Shown piece by piece: positions 15,000 through 23,575 of a DNA stretch of 48,098 bases. The stretch covers positions 1 through 48,098 of the IMG/VR virus record IMGVR_UViG_3300027801_000040; one strand, 5' to 3'. The position numbers and the translations under genes were made by a program. Position 1 is the first letter of the stretch. Every line of letters begins with the position of its first letter. The notes below the pieces were generated by a model, which saw only the letters and a list, made by a program, of their open reading frames with translations, was not told the DNA's origin and did no database searches. The DNA comes from a virus.

Positions 15000-16782
15000 C
15001 TGTTTCTCCTATGGGTTAAACAATGAAATCAATCTTGCAGAAGCAACTCTAACACAGCTAGTAGGCACAAATGGAGTAGGTAAATCATCTATTCCACTTA
15101 TTCTTGAAGAAGTATTATTCAACAAGAATAGTAAGAATGTGAAGAAAGCTGATATTGCTAATAGATACGTAAATCAAGGCTATAATATTAGTCTAGATTT
15201 TACTGTTGATGATGATGTCTACAATATTACAGTTAACAGACGAGCAACTTTAAAGTGTAAGCTGACAAAAAATGGTGAAGATATAAGTAGCCATACTGCT
15301 AGTAATACTTATAAGACTTTGGGAGAGGTCTTAGGTTGTGATTTCAAAACGTTTACTCAGCTTGTTTATCAGAATACTAATACAAGTTTACAGTTCTTAA
15401 CTGCGACAGATACTAACCGTAAGAAGTTTTTAATAGATTTATTAAAGCTTGACGATTACGTCGCGTTTTTCGAGGTGTTCAAGGAAGGAGTACGGAGTGC
15501 AACACAGGAAGTAACAGCCCTGACCGCCAAAACAGATACTATTGTCAAATGGTTAACAGACAATAAATTAGAGACTACAGAGATACTATCCAAAATGGAT
15601 TTACCAAAAATCTCACAAAAAGACGAAGATACTCTCCGTCAGTTACAAGTAGACTTTGAAAATATCTCGGAAAAAAATAAAAAAATCAACGCTAACAATA
15701 ATTCGTTAGAGATGTTAAAGTCAATAGATATTACTTCTTTAAGGAATGATTATCGTCTTTACCCTCAGTCTACGGACACAGCAGGGACAATAGGCGCTAT
15801 TGGAGCGTGGAAATCAGAACTCACACATGAAACAAATATGCGTGAAAAGTATGAAGCACTGAAAAATGCAGAAGACCAAGAGTGCCCAACGTGCGCACAG
15901 GATATAGACTTAGCATTTATTGAAAGTCAGTATCTAACCCACGACAAACGGGCAATGCAATGTTCTAAGTTCTTGCGAGAAGAACAAGAGAAATTAGAGA
16001 AACTAGAAAATGAAAATGAAATACATAGGGACGCAGCCAAAGGAGTTAGAGACTGGGAACAGCTCTTCAGCTCTATTGACTCTGGACTCCCAACGAAAGT
16101 TAGCGATCCAGAAAGAATCAGAGACAGTATTACAGCGCTTAGGGCGAAAGCTCAAATGGCTCATGACGAGCTTTACGAGATAGCAAATGAAAATGAAAGA
16201 CGAGAAAGACACAATACGCGAATTGAGATTATACAAGAGCAAACTACTCAATTTGAGAAAGAGCTTGATAGTATTATCAGCAAACTCAGCGGTATTGAAG
16301 ATAAACTTTCAATTCTCGAGATACTTAAAAAGGCATTTAGTACAAACGGCTTACTCGCATACAAAATCGAGTCCCTCGTTAAAGAACTAGAGTCTTTAAC
16401 AAACGACTACTTAGCAGAGTTTAGCGATGGTAGATTTAGTATCAATTTCGTAGTAGAGAATGATAAACTAAACGTAGAAGTTACTGATACAGGCAAACTT
16501 ATTGACATTTTAGCGTTATCTAGTGGTGAGCTCGCAAGAGTAAACATTGCTACGTTAGTTGCAATACGAAAACTAATGACATCTATTAGTAGAAGTCAGA
16601 TCAATGTGCTATTCCTCGATGAGGTTAATCAGGCACTTGATGAACAGGGAAAGGAAAAGGTAGTAGAAGTACTACTCAAGGAAGAGACACTTAATACCTA
16701 TCTAGTCTCACATGGTTGGACACATCCATTACTAGAGAAGATAGAAATTATTAAAGATGACAATATAAGTCATTTGGAGTAG
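14968..16782 (+). CDS. SbcC/Rad50-like ATPase (T4 gp46-like)
   Basis: A 604-aa SMC-like ATPase. The Walker A motif is G33-T-N-G-V-G-K39-S. Long coiled coils flank a zinc hook C306-P-T-C309. The signature motif L517-S-S-G-E and Walker B motif V-L-F-L-D551-E552 lie in the C-terminal lobe. The coiled coil is short compared with bacterial SbcC (about 1000 aa), as in T4 gp46 (560 aa). It works with the SbcD-like subunit upstream in end resection. All ATPase motifs are intact. Confidence 0.93.
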   Translation: MIILQKLAWDNCFSYGLNNEINLAEATLTQLVGTNGVGKSSIPLILEEVLFNKNSKNVKKADIANRYVNQGYNISLDFTVDDDVYNITVNRRATLKCKLTKNGEDISSHTASNTYKTLGEVLGCDFKTFTQLVYQNTNTSLQFLTATDTNRKKFLIDLLKLDDYVAFFEVFKEGVRSATQEVTALTAKTDTIVKWLTDNKLETTEILSKMDLPKISQKDEDTLRQLQVDFENISEKNKKINANNNSLEMLKSIDITSLRNDYRLYPQSTDTAGTIGAIGAWKSELTHETNMREKYEALKNAEDQECPTCAQDIDLAFIESQYLTHDKRAMQCSKFLREEQEKLEKLENENEIHRDAAKGVRDWEQLFSSIDSGLPTKVSDPERIRDSITALRAKAQMAHDELYEIANENERRERHNTRIEIIQEQTTQFEKELDSIISKLSGIEDKLSILEILKKAFSTNGLLAYKIESLVKELESLTNDYLAEFSDGRFSINFVVENDKLNVEVTDTGKLIDILALSSGELARVNIATLVAIRKLMTSISRSQINVLFLDEVNQALDEQGKEKVVEVLLKEETLNTYLVSHGWTHPLLEKIEIIKDDNISHLE

Positions 16783-16785
16783 AGT

Positions 16786-16971
16786 ATGAAGGTAAGAGAG
16801 GGCGATACATTTTGGCTGCACATCTGTCCACATAAGGCTGAGTTTAGGGAGTATATCCTTACAGGAGTAACTTGCAAGACTTGTGACTGGGAAGAATTAA
16901 CAGATATGCAAAAAACCAAAATAAGACATGAAGAATATAGAGAAAGATTGGAGCAAGACGTTGATTACTGA
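16786..16971 (+). CDS. Small protein with possible zinc knuckle, 61 aa
   Basis: A short charged protein with I-C-P-H near residue 14 and C-K-T-C near residue 30, enough for a single zinc site (C/H and C-x2-C), followed by a basic and acidic helical tail. It starts with ATG three bases after the SbcC-like stop, with a weak GAGTAGAG upstream. The acyl carrier protein gene begins within its 3' end. No named family is recognised. The zinc site is inferred from spacing only. Confidence 0.55.
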   Translation: MKVREGDTFWLHICPHKAEFREYILTGVTCKTCDWEELTDMQKTKIRHEEYRERLEQDVDY

Positions 16972-17203
16972 AAATATAGAGACAATGTTTAGAATTATAG
17001 AAGAAGTATTAGACTTAGATAGGGGTACTCTCCAAGAAGGGGACGACCTCATTGAGTTAGGTGCTGATAGTCTAGATATAGTTGATATTGTTCTACAGTT
17101 GGAACACGAGCTAGAAATAGATATTCATGACGACGCAATAGTAGACTTAAAACTACACAATACCGATAATTTAATTAAATATATCGATACTTGTGGTAAA
17201 TAG
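16961..17203 (+). CDS. acpP-like: Acyl carrier protein
   Basis: An 80-aa acyl carrier protein. The phosphopantetheine site is L-G-A-D-S-L-D-I-V-D; with the TTG start at 16961 the modified serine is residue 37, the position found in E. coli AcpP counting Met. That TTG has GGAG seven bases upstream. The ATG at 16928 gives 11 extra residues, a 44-base overlap with the preceding gene and no ribosome binding site, so TTG is preferred. The acidic helix II (L-Q-L-E-H-E-L-E) is typical for partner docking. The protein carries acyl chains for fatty acid, lipid A or AHL synthesis. The phage has no ketosynthase in the window, so it must use host enzymes, or feed the LuxI-like protein at 7970. Confidence 0.88.
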   Translation: MITENIETMFRIIEEVLDLDRGTLQEGDDLIELGADSLDIVDIVLQLEHELEIDIHDDAIVDLKLHNTDNLIKYIDTCGK

Positions 17204-17666
17204 TAGACAGAAAGGCGCAAAAGCCGAGGCACTAGTTGCCAATATGTTAACAAGACATACCCAGTTACCGTTTGTGGGCACCCCTGGCTCTGGTAGTGGG
17301 AAAATAAAAGGAGATCTTTATCTTACACATAAGATAAACAAGTTCCTAATCGAGGTAAAATTTTATAGAGACGATGCAGTCACTACTAAAATATTTACCA
17401 ACAAAAGTAATAATTTTGTGCAATGGTGGGCTAAGGCAAGACAACAAGCGGAGCTTTGTAATCAAGAACCGCTTCTGTTTTTCAAAGCCAACCATGCACA
17501 ATTTTTTGTATCAACCGTTCGGAAACCTCAGAAGTTAGAACAGTATATGCATCTGCCTTGGCTTGATGCTTATATTTGTCTAGCGGAGAAGTGGCTCGAA
17601 CACGAAAAACAGGAATGGACACATGGCGATAGAATTTACGAGCCTTGGAAACCCTCCGACTCCTAA
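17193..17666 (+). CDS. Holliday junction resolvase-like PD-(D/E)XK nuclease
   Basis: A 157-aa protein resembling archaeal-type Hjc and phage resolvases: N-S-R-Q-K-G-A-K-A-E12 at the start, then G-T-P-G-S-G-S-x-x-I-K-G-D41, then I-E54-V-K56. E12, D41 and E54-x-K56 form the expected active site. The start is GTG at 17193, overlapping the acyl carrier protein stop; no clear Shine-Dalgarno is seen, so it probably relies on coupling. It likely resolves branched DNA before packaging, alongside the SbcCD-like pair. It overlaps the FEN gene by 44 bases. Confidence 0.75.
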   Translation: MVNSRQKGAKAEALVANMLTRHTQLPFVGTPGSGSGKIKGDLYLTHKINKFLIEVKFYRDDAVTTKIFTNKSNNFVQWWAKARQQAELCNQEPLLFFKANHAQFFVSTVRKPQKLEQYMHLPWLDAYICLAEKWLEHEKQEWTHGDRIYEPWKPSDS

Positions 17667-18471
17667 CGGTAATCTGTTAGTAGTTGATGGGCTTAACTTG
17701 GCGTTTAGATGGAAACATCAAAAGAAAGAGTTCTTTAAAGTAGAATATCTCAGGACTATAGAAAGTCTTGCAAAATCATACGATTGCGGAGAAATCGTAG
17801 TACTTGGAGATGGTGGTAGCGATTATAGAAAAGCTATTGACCCCGAGTATAAAGCAAACCGTAAAGAGCGGTATGCAGACCAAACAGAAGAAGAGAAGAA
17901 AGAGTTTCTGAATTTCCTAGGAGAGTTTCAGAAATGTATTGATTTATGCAAAGAAAAAGGTTATCTCACTATTAAGTATAATGGTGTAGAGGCTGATGAC
18001 ATTGCAGCAGTTATAGCTCTAAACAGAGAAGCTATAGGTGTACAGGACATTTGGATGGTGAGTTCAGATAAAGACTGGGATCTTCTAATAACCGAGAACA
18101 TATCACGGTTCTCTACCGTAACAAGAAAAGAGACAACAATGGGCAATTGGGACGAGCATTATGACTTTCACCCAGATATGTACTTAACTTTTAAGTGCTT
18201 ATGTGGAGATAAAGGTGATAACGTTCCGGGAGTAAATGGAATAGGTCCAAAACGTGCTAGTACAATGATTGCCGATTACGGCGATGTATTTGATATAATG
18301 TCAACACTTCCTATACAAAGCAAGTATAAATTTATGCAAAACTTAAACGAGTTTGGTGCAGAAAATCTTGCTAAGAATATAGAGTTGATGGATTTATCAT
18401 ACGACCCAGACGCACAAGTACTTGGACACAGCAAAGAAATAATAGGATTAGTTAAAAATTATGTCAGTTAA
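17623..18471 (+). CDS. 5'-3' exonuclease / flap endonuclease (T4 RNase H, T5 D15-like)
   Basis: A 282-aa FEN-family nuclease that removes RNA primers and flaps, supplying the activity missing from the phage polymerase. Active-site acids lie in V-V-D22-G-L-N, V-E-A-D-D-I-A and S-S-D-K-D-W-D. The DNA-binding helix-3-turn-helix follows as G-D-K-G-D-N-V-P-G-V-x-G-I-G-P-K-R-A. ATG 17623 has CAGGAA about nine bases upstream. It overlaps the resolvase by 44 bases and the reductase gene by 11. The family call is secure. Confidence 0.9.
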   Translation: MAIEFTSLGNPPTPNGNLLVVDGLNLAFRWKHQKKEFFKVEYLRTIESLAKSYDCGEIVVLGDGGSDYRKAIDPEYKANRKERYADQTEEEKKEFLNFLGEFQKCIDLCKEKGYLTIKYNGVEADDIAAVIALNREAIGVQDIWMVSSDKDWDLLITENISRFSTVTRKETTMGNWDEHYDFHPDMYLTFKCLCGDKGDNVPGVNGIGPKRASTMIADYGDVFDIMSTLPIQSKYKFMQNLNEFGAENLAKNIELMDLSYDPDAQVLGHSKEIIGLVKNYVS

Positions 18472-20227
18472 AATAGATTTTAGTAAGGATAGCCTTCTTG
18501 ACGAGTTTGCAATAGCAACTCTCAAGGACAGGTATATGATACCAGGAGAGGACTCTCCTCAAGAAGCTTTTGCAAGAGCTTGTACAGCATTTGCTGACGA
18601 TGACGCTCATGCACAGAGGTTGTATGATTACGTAAGTAACCTATGGTTTATGTTTGCTACACCAGTACTATCGAATGGTGGTACTCAACGTGGTCTTCCT
18701 ATTAGTTGTTTTCTTAATTACGTAGAAGATAGTAGGGAAGGTATAACCGACCATTACACAGAAAATGCCTACTTATCATCGTTTGGCGGTGGTATTGGTG
18801 GACATTGGAGTGATGTTCGTTCGCAAGGTACAAAAACTTCTAAAGGAAGTGAGAGTACTGGAGTGATACCTTTTCTAAAAGTAGTAGATGCGGAGATGTT
18901 AGCATTTTCACAAGGCATAACTCGAAGGGGTAGTTATGCAGCTTATCTACATATGAGTCACCCCGAAATTGAGGAATTTTTAGATGTTAGAAAACCCACT
19001 GGTGGTGATACTAATCGTAAGTCTATCAATTTACATCATGGGGTCGTGGTTCCTGATAGCTTTATGGAACTCATACACGCTGCCACAAAGTATCCTGATT
19101 TTGACGATAGCTGGGATCTTATCGATCCTCACAGCAGACAAGTAAAGAAATCAGTAAGTGCAAGAGCGCTCTGGGTCAAACTATTGCAAAATAGAATGGA
19201 AACAGGCGAGCCGTACTTAATGTTTGAAGATGCCGTACAGCAGGGTCTACCTGAGTTCCAAAAGAGGAAAGGGCTAGAAGTACACCATAGTAACTTGTGT
19301 AGTGAGATTACATTAGCCACAAACGAAGAAAGAACAGCTGTATGTTGCTTATCATCAGTTAATTTAGAAAAATATGATGAATGGAAGAAGCACCCAGCAT
19401 TTATCCCAGACCTAGTAAGAATGTTAGACAATGTTTTAGATGACTTTATTGCTAGAGCACCTGACCAACTACATAGAGCTAAATTTAGTGCTATGCGCGA
19501 AAGAAGCATTGGTCTAGGAGCTATGGGATTTCATGCGTATTTGCAAAAGAACAGCATACCTTTCGAGAGTATGCAAGCGACATCAGCCAACTTGCAGATG
19601 TTTGAGAAACTCAAGCATGATGCATTAGAAACCACTAAGAAACTAGCAGTAGATAAAGGGGCTTGCCCTGACGATGACACTTGTTCTGTAAGGAACGCGC
19701 ATCTTCTTGCAATCGCACCGAACGCTTCTTCTAGTATTATTTGTGGAAATACAAGTCCAAGTATTGAGCCTTTTAGAGCTAACGCTTTTACACAAAAGAC
19801 AAAATCAGGTAGTAACCTATTGAAGAATAAGTTCTTAACTACAGTTTTGGAAGGGCATGGACAAAATAATGACGACGTTTGGAAAAGCATCGTCATGCAA
19901 AGAGGTAGTGTACAACACCTAGACTTCTTGACACAGGACGAAAGAGATGTTTTCAAGACTGCTGTAGAGATAAATCAGGCATGGATTATAGAGCATGCGG
20001 CGGCTAGACAGGAATATATCTGTCAGAGTCAGTCGTTAAACCTATTCTTCCCACCTGATGTAAACAAAGGTGATTTACACAGCGCTCATATGTTAGCATG
20101 GGCAAAAAATTTAAAAACGCTTTATTATTTACGTAGTGAAGCCATTTCAAGAGCAGACAACGCTTCTACACAGGCAAAAAGAGAAATCATTTTTGAAGCA
20201 GAAGAATGTCTGAGTTGTGAGGGATAG
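18461..20227 (+). CDS. nrdA: Class I ribonucleotide reductase, large (alpha) subunit
   Basis: A 588-aa alpha subunit that reduces ribonucleotides to deoxyribonucleotides. Active-site cysteines are C83 (L-P-I-S-C-F) and C280 in S-N278-L-C-S-E282, the N/C/E catalytic triad. The phosphate-binding N-A-S-S-S-I-I-C-G-N-T-S-P-S-I-E-P segment is present. The C-terminal E-C-L-S-C-E-G provides the shuttle cysteine pair. It lacks the roughly 90-residue N-terminal ATP-cone that allows dATP shut-off in E. coli NrdA (761 aa), so activity should be insensitive to that feedback (inference). The beta subunit follows immediately with no gap. Confidence 0.95.
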   Translation: MSVKIDFSKDSLLDEFAIATLKDRYMIPGEDSPQEAFARACTAFADDDAHAQRLYDYVSNLWFMFATPVLSNGGTQRGLPISCFLNYVEDSREGITDHYTENAYLSSFGGGIGGHWSDVRSQGTKTSKGSESTGVIPFLKVVDAEMLAFSQGITRRGSYAAYLHMSHPEIEEFLDVRKPTGGDTNRKSINLHHGVVVPDSFMELIHAATKYPDFDDSWDLIDPHSRQVKKSVSARALWVKLLQNRMETGEPYLMFEDAVQQGLPEFQKRKGLEVHHSNLCSEITLATNEERTAVCCLSSVNLEKYDEWKKHPAFIPDLVRMLDNVLDDFIARAPDQLHRAKFSAMRERSIGLGAMGFHAYLQKNSIPFESMQATSANLQMFEKLKHDALETTKKLAVDKGACPDDDTCSVRNAHLLAIAPNASSSIICGNTSPSIEPFRANAFTQKTKSGSNLLKNKFLTTVLEGHGQNNDDVWKSIVMQRGSVQHLDFLTQDERDVFKTAVEINQAWIIEHAAARQEYICQSQSLNLFFPPDVNKGDLHSAHMLAWAKNLKTLYYLRSEAISRADNASTQAKREIIFEAEECLSCEG

Positions 20228-21187
20228 ATGAGTTTATTAGAAGAAAGAGAATACTATAAACCCTTTAAATATCCGTGGGCATTTGAGAATTATAAAAAAC
20301 AACAACAAATGCATTGGCTTCCCGAAGAAGTACCACTACAAGATGATATTAAAGATTATAAAGAAAAATTAAGTGAAGGTGAGAGAATGTTACTAGATAA
20401 TATTTTTAAGTTTTTCACTCAGGCAGATGTAGACGTGTGCGGAGGTTATGCTACGCACTATTTACCTACATTTAAACAACCAGAAGTAAGAATGATGCTA
20501 GTTGCTTATGCAGCTATGGAGGCAGTCCATCAGGAAGCATACTCCTTACTACTAGATACTTTAGGTAAATCAGAAGAGATGTACCAAGAGTTTTTCAATA
20601 TACACGCTATGATGGAGAAACATGAGTACTTACAAGACTTTAACATGAATACTCCACATGACATGGCGAAAACAATGGCGGTATATAGCGCATTTACAGA
20701 AGGAGTACAGTTATTTAGTAGCTTTGCGATTCTTCTCAACTACCCAAGACATAACTTAATGAAAGGAATGGGACAAATTGTTACATGGAGTATTCGTGAT
20801 GAATCCTTGCATGTCGAAGGTTTGTCAAAACTATTCAGAACTTTCATGCAGGAAAACCCTGAGTTGTGGACTGATAAGTTGAAATACGAAATATATTGTG
20901 CCGCTGAAAAAACAGTAGAGTTAGAAGATAACTTTATTGATATTTGCTTTGATAAAGCCGATATCCCTGATTTAACTGCAAAAGAAGTCAAGGAATATAT
21001 TAGATATATTGCAGACAGAAGGCTACTAGGAATAGGTATGAAGAAGATTTTTCATAGTACCGAAAACCCCTTGCCTTGGATTGACATGCAAGTCAACGCA
21101 GTTGAGCATACCAACTTTTTTGAAAACCGTGCTACTGAGTATGCTAAGGCTAGTACACAAGGAAATTGGCAGGATATATTCAAATGA
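20228..21187 (+). CDS. nrdB: Class I ribonucleotide reductase, small (beta) subunit
   Basis: A 319-aa R2 protein carrying the diiron-tyrosyl radical site. The M-E98-A-V-H101-Q-E-A-Y105 stretch aligns with E115-x2-H118-x3-Y122 of E. coli R2, so the radical tyrosine is kept. The second half has E-G-V-Q and R-D-E-S-L-H-V-E, supplying the remaining glutamate and histidine ligands. ATG follows the nrdA stop directly, with GAGGGA just upstream. The next gene starts in an ATGA overlap. Together with the glutaredoxin and ThyX it gives the phage its own dNTP supply. Confidence 0.95.
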   Translation: MSLLEEREYYKPFKYPWAFENYKKQQQMHWLPEEVPLQDDIKDYKEKLSEGERMLLDNIFKFFTQADVDVCGGYATHYLPTFKQPEVRMMLVAYAAMEAVHQEAYSLLLDTLGKSEEMYQEFFNIHAMMEKHEYLQDFNMNTPHDMAKTMAVYSAFTEGVQLFSSFAILLNYPRHNLMKGMGQIVTWSIRDESLHVEGLSKLFRTFMQENPELWTDKLKYEIYCAAEKTVELEDNFIDICFDKADIPDLTAKEVKEYIRYIADRRLLGIGMKKIFHSTENPLPWIDMQVNAVEHTNFFENRATEYAKASTQGNWQDIFK

Positions 21188-21426
21188 GCGAAGAAATTCA
21201 AACAATCACTATTGATGGAACTGAGTACGTAATTGACCAGTTAAGCGAAGACCACAGGTCTATAGTAAACCATATTCAAGTAGCGGACCTAGCATGTCAG
21301 CAGAAGCAGACAGAAATTGCAATCTTAACTACAGGAAGACAGGCTTACATTAACCAACTTGGGGAAGAGCTTAGCAAAGAAGACAAGGGATTCACTCCAG
21401 AAATAGTAAACAACAGCAGTACCTAA
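21184..21426 (+). CDS. Small conserved phage protein, DUF6447-like
   Basis: An 80-aa protein with I-T-I-D-G-T-E-Y-V-I-D-Q-L-S-E near the start and a helical, Gln-rich remainder ending in Y-I-N-Q-L-G-E-E-L. This matches short proteins common in marine phages that I recall as DUF6447; their role is unknown. ATG 21184 overlaps the nrdB stop (ATGA) and has CAGGA about nine bases upstream. A longer in-frame ATG at 21166 adds six residues read from inside nrdB and is less likely. Confidence 0.65.
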   Translation: MSEEIQTITIDGTEYVIDQLSEDHRSIVNHIQVADLACQQKQTEIAILTTGRQAYINQLGEELSKEDKGFTPEIVNNSST

Positions 21427-22079
21427 TGGATATTTACATTGGGTATGAAGAAGCACACCCAGAGATGTATGAAGCGTGCAAGGCGAGTATCGAAAGATTC
21501 TCTAAATTGCACGTGATACGTCCTTTAAGAAAAAGAGTTCTACAGGACTCTGGTGTGTATACTCGCGAGTACCAAGGCGAAGCAACAGACTTTGCCTTTA
21601 CTCGTTTTTTAGTACCTTACTTACAGGATTTTACAGGGTATGCCCTGTTTTGTGATGGAGACTTCTTATGGAGGTCAGACCCAGCAGAGCTAGAGCAGTA
21701 CCAAGACGAGAACATTAACGTTCATGTCGTAAAGCACCCCGAACTTATTACTAAAAAAGGGATAAAGATGGATGGTAAAGTAAATCGTCCGTATCCTTTT
21801 AAATACTGGTCATCTCTAATGTACATCAACTGTGATGAAATGGAGATAGACGCAGACTATGTAAACGAAGCCCCAGCGGGTGATTTGCATGGTTTCAAAT
21901 GGACAGGTGAGATTGGAAGCCTGCCCGCAACTTATAACAATATGATAGGGTATTACGATATTCATCAACCTAAGGCAGTTCACTTTACAGATGGTGGGCC
22001 GTGGTTGAAGGGGTATGAAGATGTACCTTATGCAGATGAATGGAGGACTGTCCTTGAAGAAGCAAGAAGACCAACATAG
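21426..22079 (+). CDS. Glycosyltransferase, GT-A/GT8-like
   Basis: A 217-aa protein with the N-terminal D-I-Y-I-G-Y-E strand and A-T-D-F-A-F-T-R-F-L-V-P segment of GT8-type transferases. It also has the metal- and sugar-nucleotide-binding motif C-D-G-D-F-L-W (D-x-D) at about residues 75-81. A late H-F-T-D-G-G-P-W-L-K-G motif resembles the family C-terminal H-x2-G-x2-K-P-W. It probably transfers a sugar from a nucleotide donor; the acceptor (glycan, protein or modified DNA base) is unknown. It starts with TAATG overlap after the small DUF6447-like gene and is overlapped by the radical SAM gene. Confidence 0.75.
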   Translation: MDIYIGYEEAHPEMYEACKASIERFSKLHVIRPLRKRVLQDSGVYTREYQGEATDFAFTRFLVPYLQDFTGYALFCDGDFLWRSDPAELEQYQDENINVHVVKHPELITKKGIKMDGKVNRPYPFKYWSSLMYINCDEMEIDADYVNEAPAGDLHGFKWTGEIGSLPATYNNMIGYYDIHQPKAVHFTDGGPWLKGYEDVPYADEWRTVLEEARRPT

Positions 22080-22953
22080 TTTCCTAGCACATAGAAAACA
22101 ACAAGAAGCAGACCATCATAAGAGGCTTTCTAACGAGGAGCTTAACCCAATAAATTCGATACTTACAGTCGAAGTAAATACTACCGAACTTTGTAATCGA
22201 ACTTGTGTGTTTTGCCCGAGACATGACCCTGAAGTTTTTGGGAACAGAAACTTGCATATGACTCCGAAAGGAGCAGCAAGAATTGCCGAAGAACTTGCAC
22301 GTAATGACTATCGTGGGAAGATCTCTCTTAGCGGTTTTGGAGAAAATTTACTCAATCCGCAGTTTCGAGAAGTAGTTAAAAGTTTTAGAACACATCTTCA
22401 TTCCAACATAATCGAGTGCAATACTAATGGGGATAGATTAACGCCTGAGTATGCAAGTGACCTTTTTGAGAATGGTTTATCCTTGCTATACATTAACCTG
22501 TATGACGGTGCGCATCAGACGTACACATTCGATAAAGTTATGAAGGATATTCCAGGAAACAGGTACAAGTACCGAATGCACTGGAGTATGAAAGATCATG
22601 GACTCATTCTTAATAATAGGAGTGGGACAATAGACTGGCTAGGTATAGACGAAAGTGATATACAGTCTTTAAAAGGAAAGCCGTGTCATTATCCGTTCTA
22701 CAAAATGTTTGTAGATTGGAATGGAGACGTTCTCTTTTGCTCCAACGACTGGGGTAGAGAACATATAGTAGGAAATCTACTAAACGACAATTTAATGAAC
22801 GTTTGGTTTGGTAAACCTATGAGAAAAATTAGACGTAAATTAGCAAAAGGAGATAGAAGCATGTCTCCGTGTAACGGGTGTTCCGTAGATGGGACACTAT
22901 TTGGAAAAGAATCATTCGAGATTATACAAACATATGAAAACAAAACTAATTAG
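22054..22953 (+). CDS. Radical SAM protein with SPASM-type C-terminal cluster site
   Basis: A 299-aa radical SAM enzyme. The 4Fe-4S motif C47-x3-C51-x2-C54 (C-N-R-T-C-V-F-C) is complete and is followed by L-S-G-F-G-E in the SAM-binding region. C-terminal cysteines in K-P-C-H-Y-P, L-F-C-S-N-D-W and P-C-N-G-C suggest a SPASM or twitch auxiliary cluster, typical of peptide- or sugar-modifying members. TTG at 22054 is the preferred start: GGAGG lies seven bases upstream, while the in-frame ATG at 22015 has no such site. It overlaps the GT8-like gene by 26 bases, hinting at a joint modification pathway. It does not look like QueE. Confidence 0.8.
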   Translation: MKKQEDQHSFLAHRKQQEADHHKRLSNEELNPINSILTVEVNTTELCNRTCVFCPRHDPEVFGNRNLHMTPKGAARIAEELARNDYRGKISLSGFGENLLNPQFREVVKSFRTHLHSNIIECNTNGDRLTPEYASDLFENGLSLLYINLYDGAHQTYTFDKVMKDIPGNRYKYRMHWSMKDHGLILNNRSGTIDWLGIDESDIQSLKGKPCHYPFYKMFVDWNGDVLFCSNDWGREHIVGNLLNDNLMNVWFGKPMRKIRRKLAKGDRSMSPCNGCSVDGTLFGKESFEIIQTYENKTN

Positions 22954-23575
22954 TTACAGCCAAGCTCCACCTTTCAGTGGTATACCACTAGATTTATTAG
23001 ATTTAGTAGCTTATTGCGCTAGAGTGAGTAACCCATCTAACCAGATGAATAAAGAAACAAATGAAAAACTTGTCAAATATCTGATTAAACACAAGCATTG
23101 GAGCCCACTAGAGATGGTCAGTGTATGTATGGAGATAGAAACAACAAGAGACATTGCTCGTCAGTTCTTACGTCATCGTAGCTTTAGCTTCCAAGAGTTT
23201 AGTCAGCGCTATGCTGACCCAACTAATGACTTGGACTTTATGACTCGCGAGGCTAGATTACAAGACCCTAAGAATAGACAAAACAGCATAAAGTCAGACA
23301 ATGATGGTCTACATATCGAATGGCACAGACGACAGAGAGAAGTTATACAAACTGCTAAAGATGCATATAACTGGGCTGTTGAAAATGGTATTGCAAAGGA
23401 ACAAGCAAGAGCAGTACTTCCAGAAGGTAATACAATGAGTCGTCTTTATGTAAACGGTACTTTAAGATCATGGATTCATTACATTGAATTACGATCTGCT
23501 AATGGGACACAACTAGAACATATTGACCTAGCTAAGGCATGTGGTCAAGTAATAAGTGAGATATTTAAGATATGA
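22934..23575 (+). CDS. thyX: Flavin-dependent thymidylate synthase ThyX
   Basis: A 213-aa ThyX that makes dTMP from dUMP using FAD and methylene-tetrahydrofolate. The ThyX motif R80-H-R82-S-F-S-F-Q-E-F-S90-Q-R92-Y matches R-H-R-x7-S. Further conserved parts include H-W-S-P-L-E, A-R-A-V-L-P and the R-S-W-I-H-Y-I-E-L-R segment. ATG 22934 begins the fold; an in-frame ATG at 22889 would add 15 residues read from the preceding gene. It overlaps the radical SAM gene by 20 bases and the next by four. It completes dNTP synthesis with NrdAB. Confidence 0.95.
   Translation: MKTKLISYSQAPPFSGIPLDLLDLVAYCARVSNPSNQMNKETNEKLVKYLIKHKHWSPLEMVSVCMEIETTRDIARQFLRHRSFSFQEFSQRYADPTNDLDFMTREARLQDPKNRQNSIKSDNDGLHIEWHRRQREVIQTAKDAYNWAVENGIAKEQARAVLPEGNTMSRLYVNGTLRSWIHYIELRSANGTQLEHIDLAKACGQVISEIFKI

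Noticed and set aside
22054-22953. Radical SAM protein as QueE, to pair with the QueC-like gene
   Set aside because: It has a classic C-x3-C-x2-C plus C-terminal SPASM-like cysteines and is about 300 aa; QueE is shorter and lacks the extra cluster.
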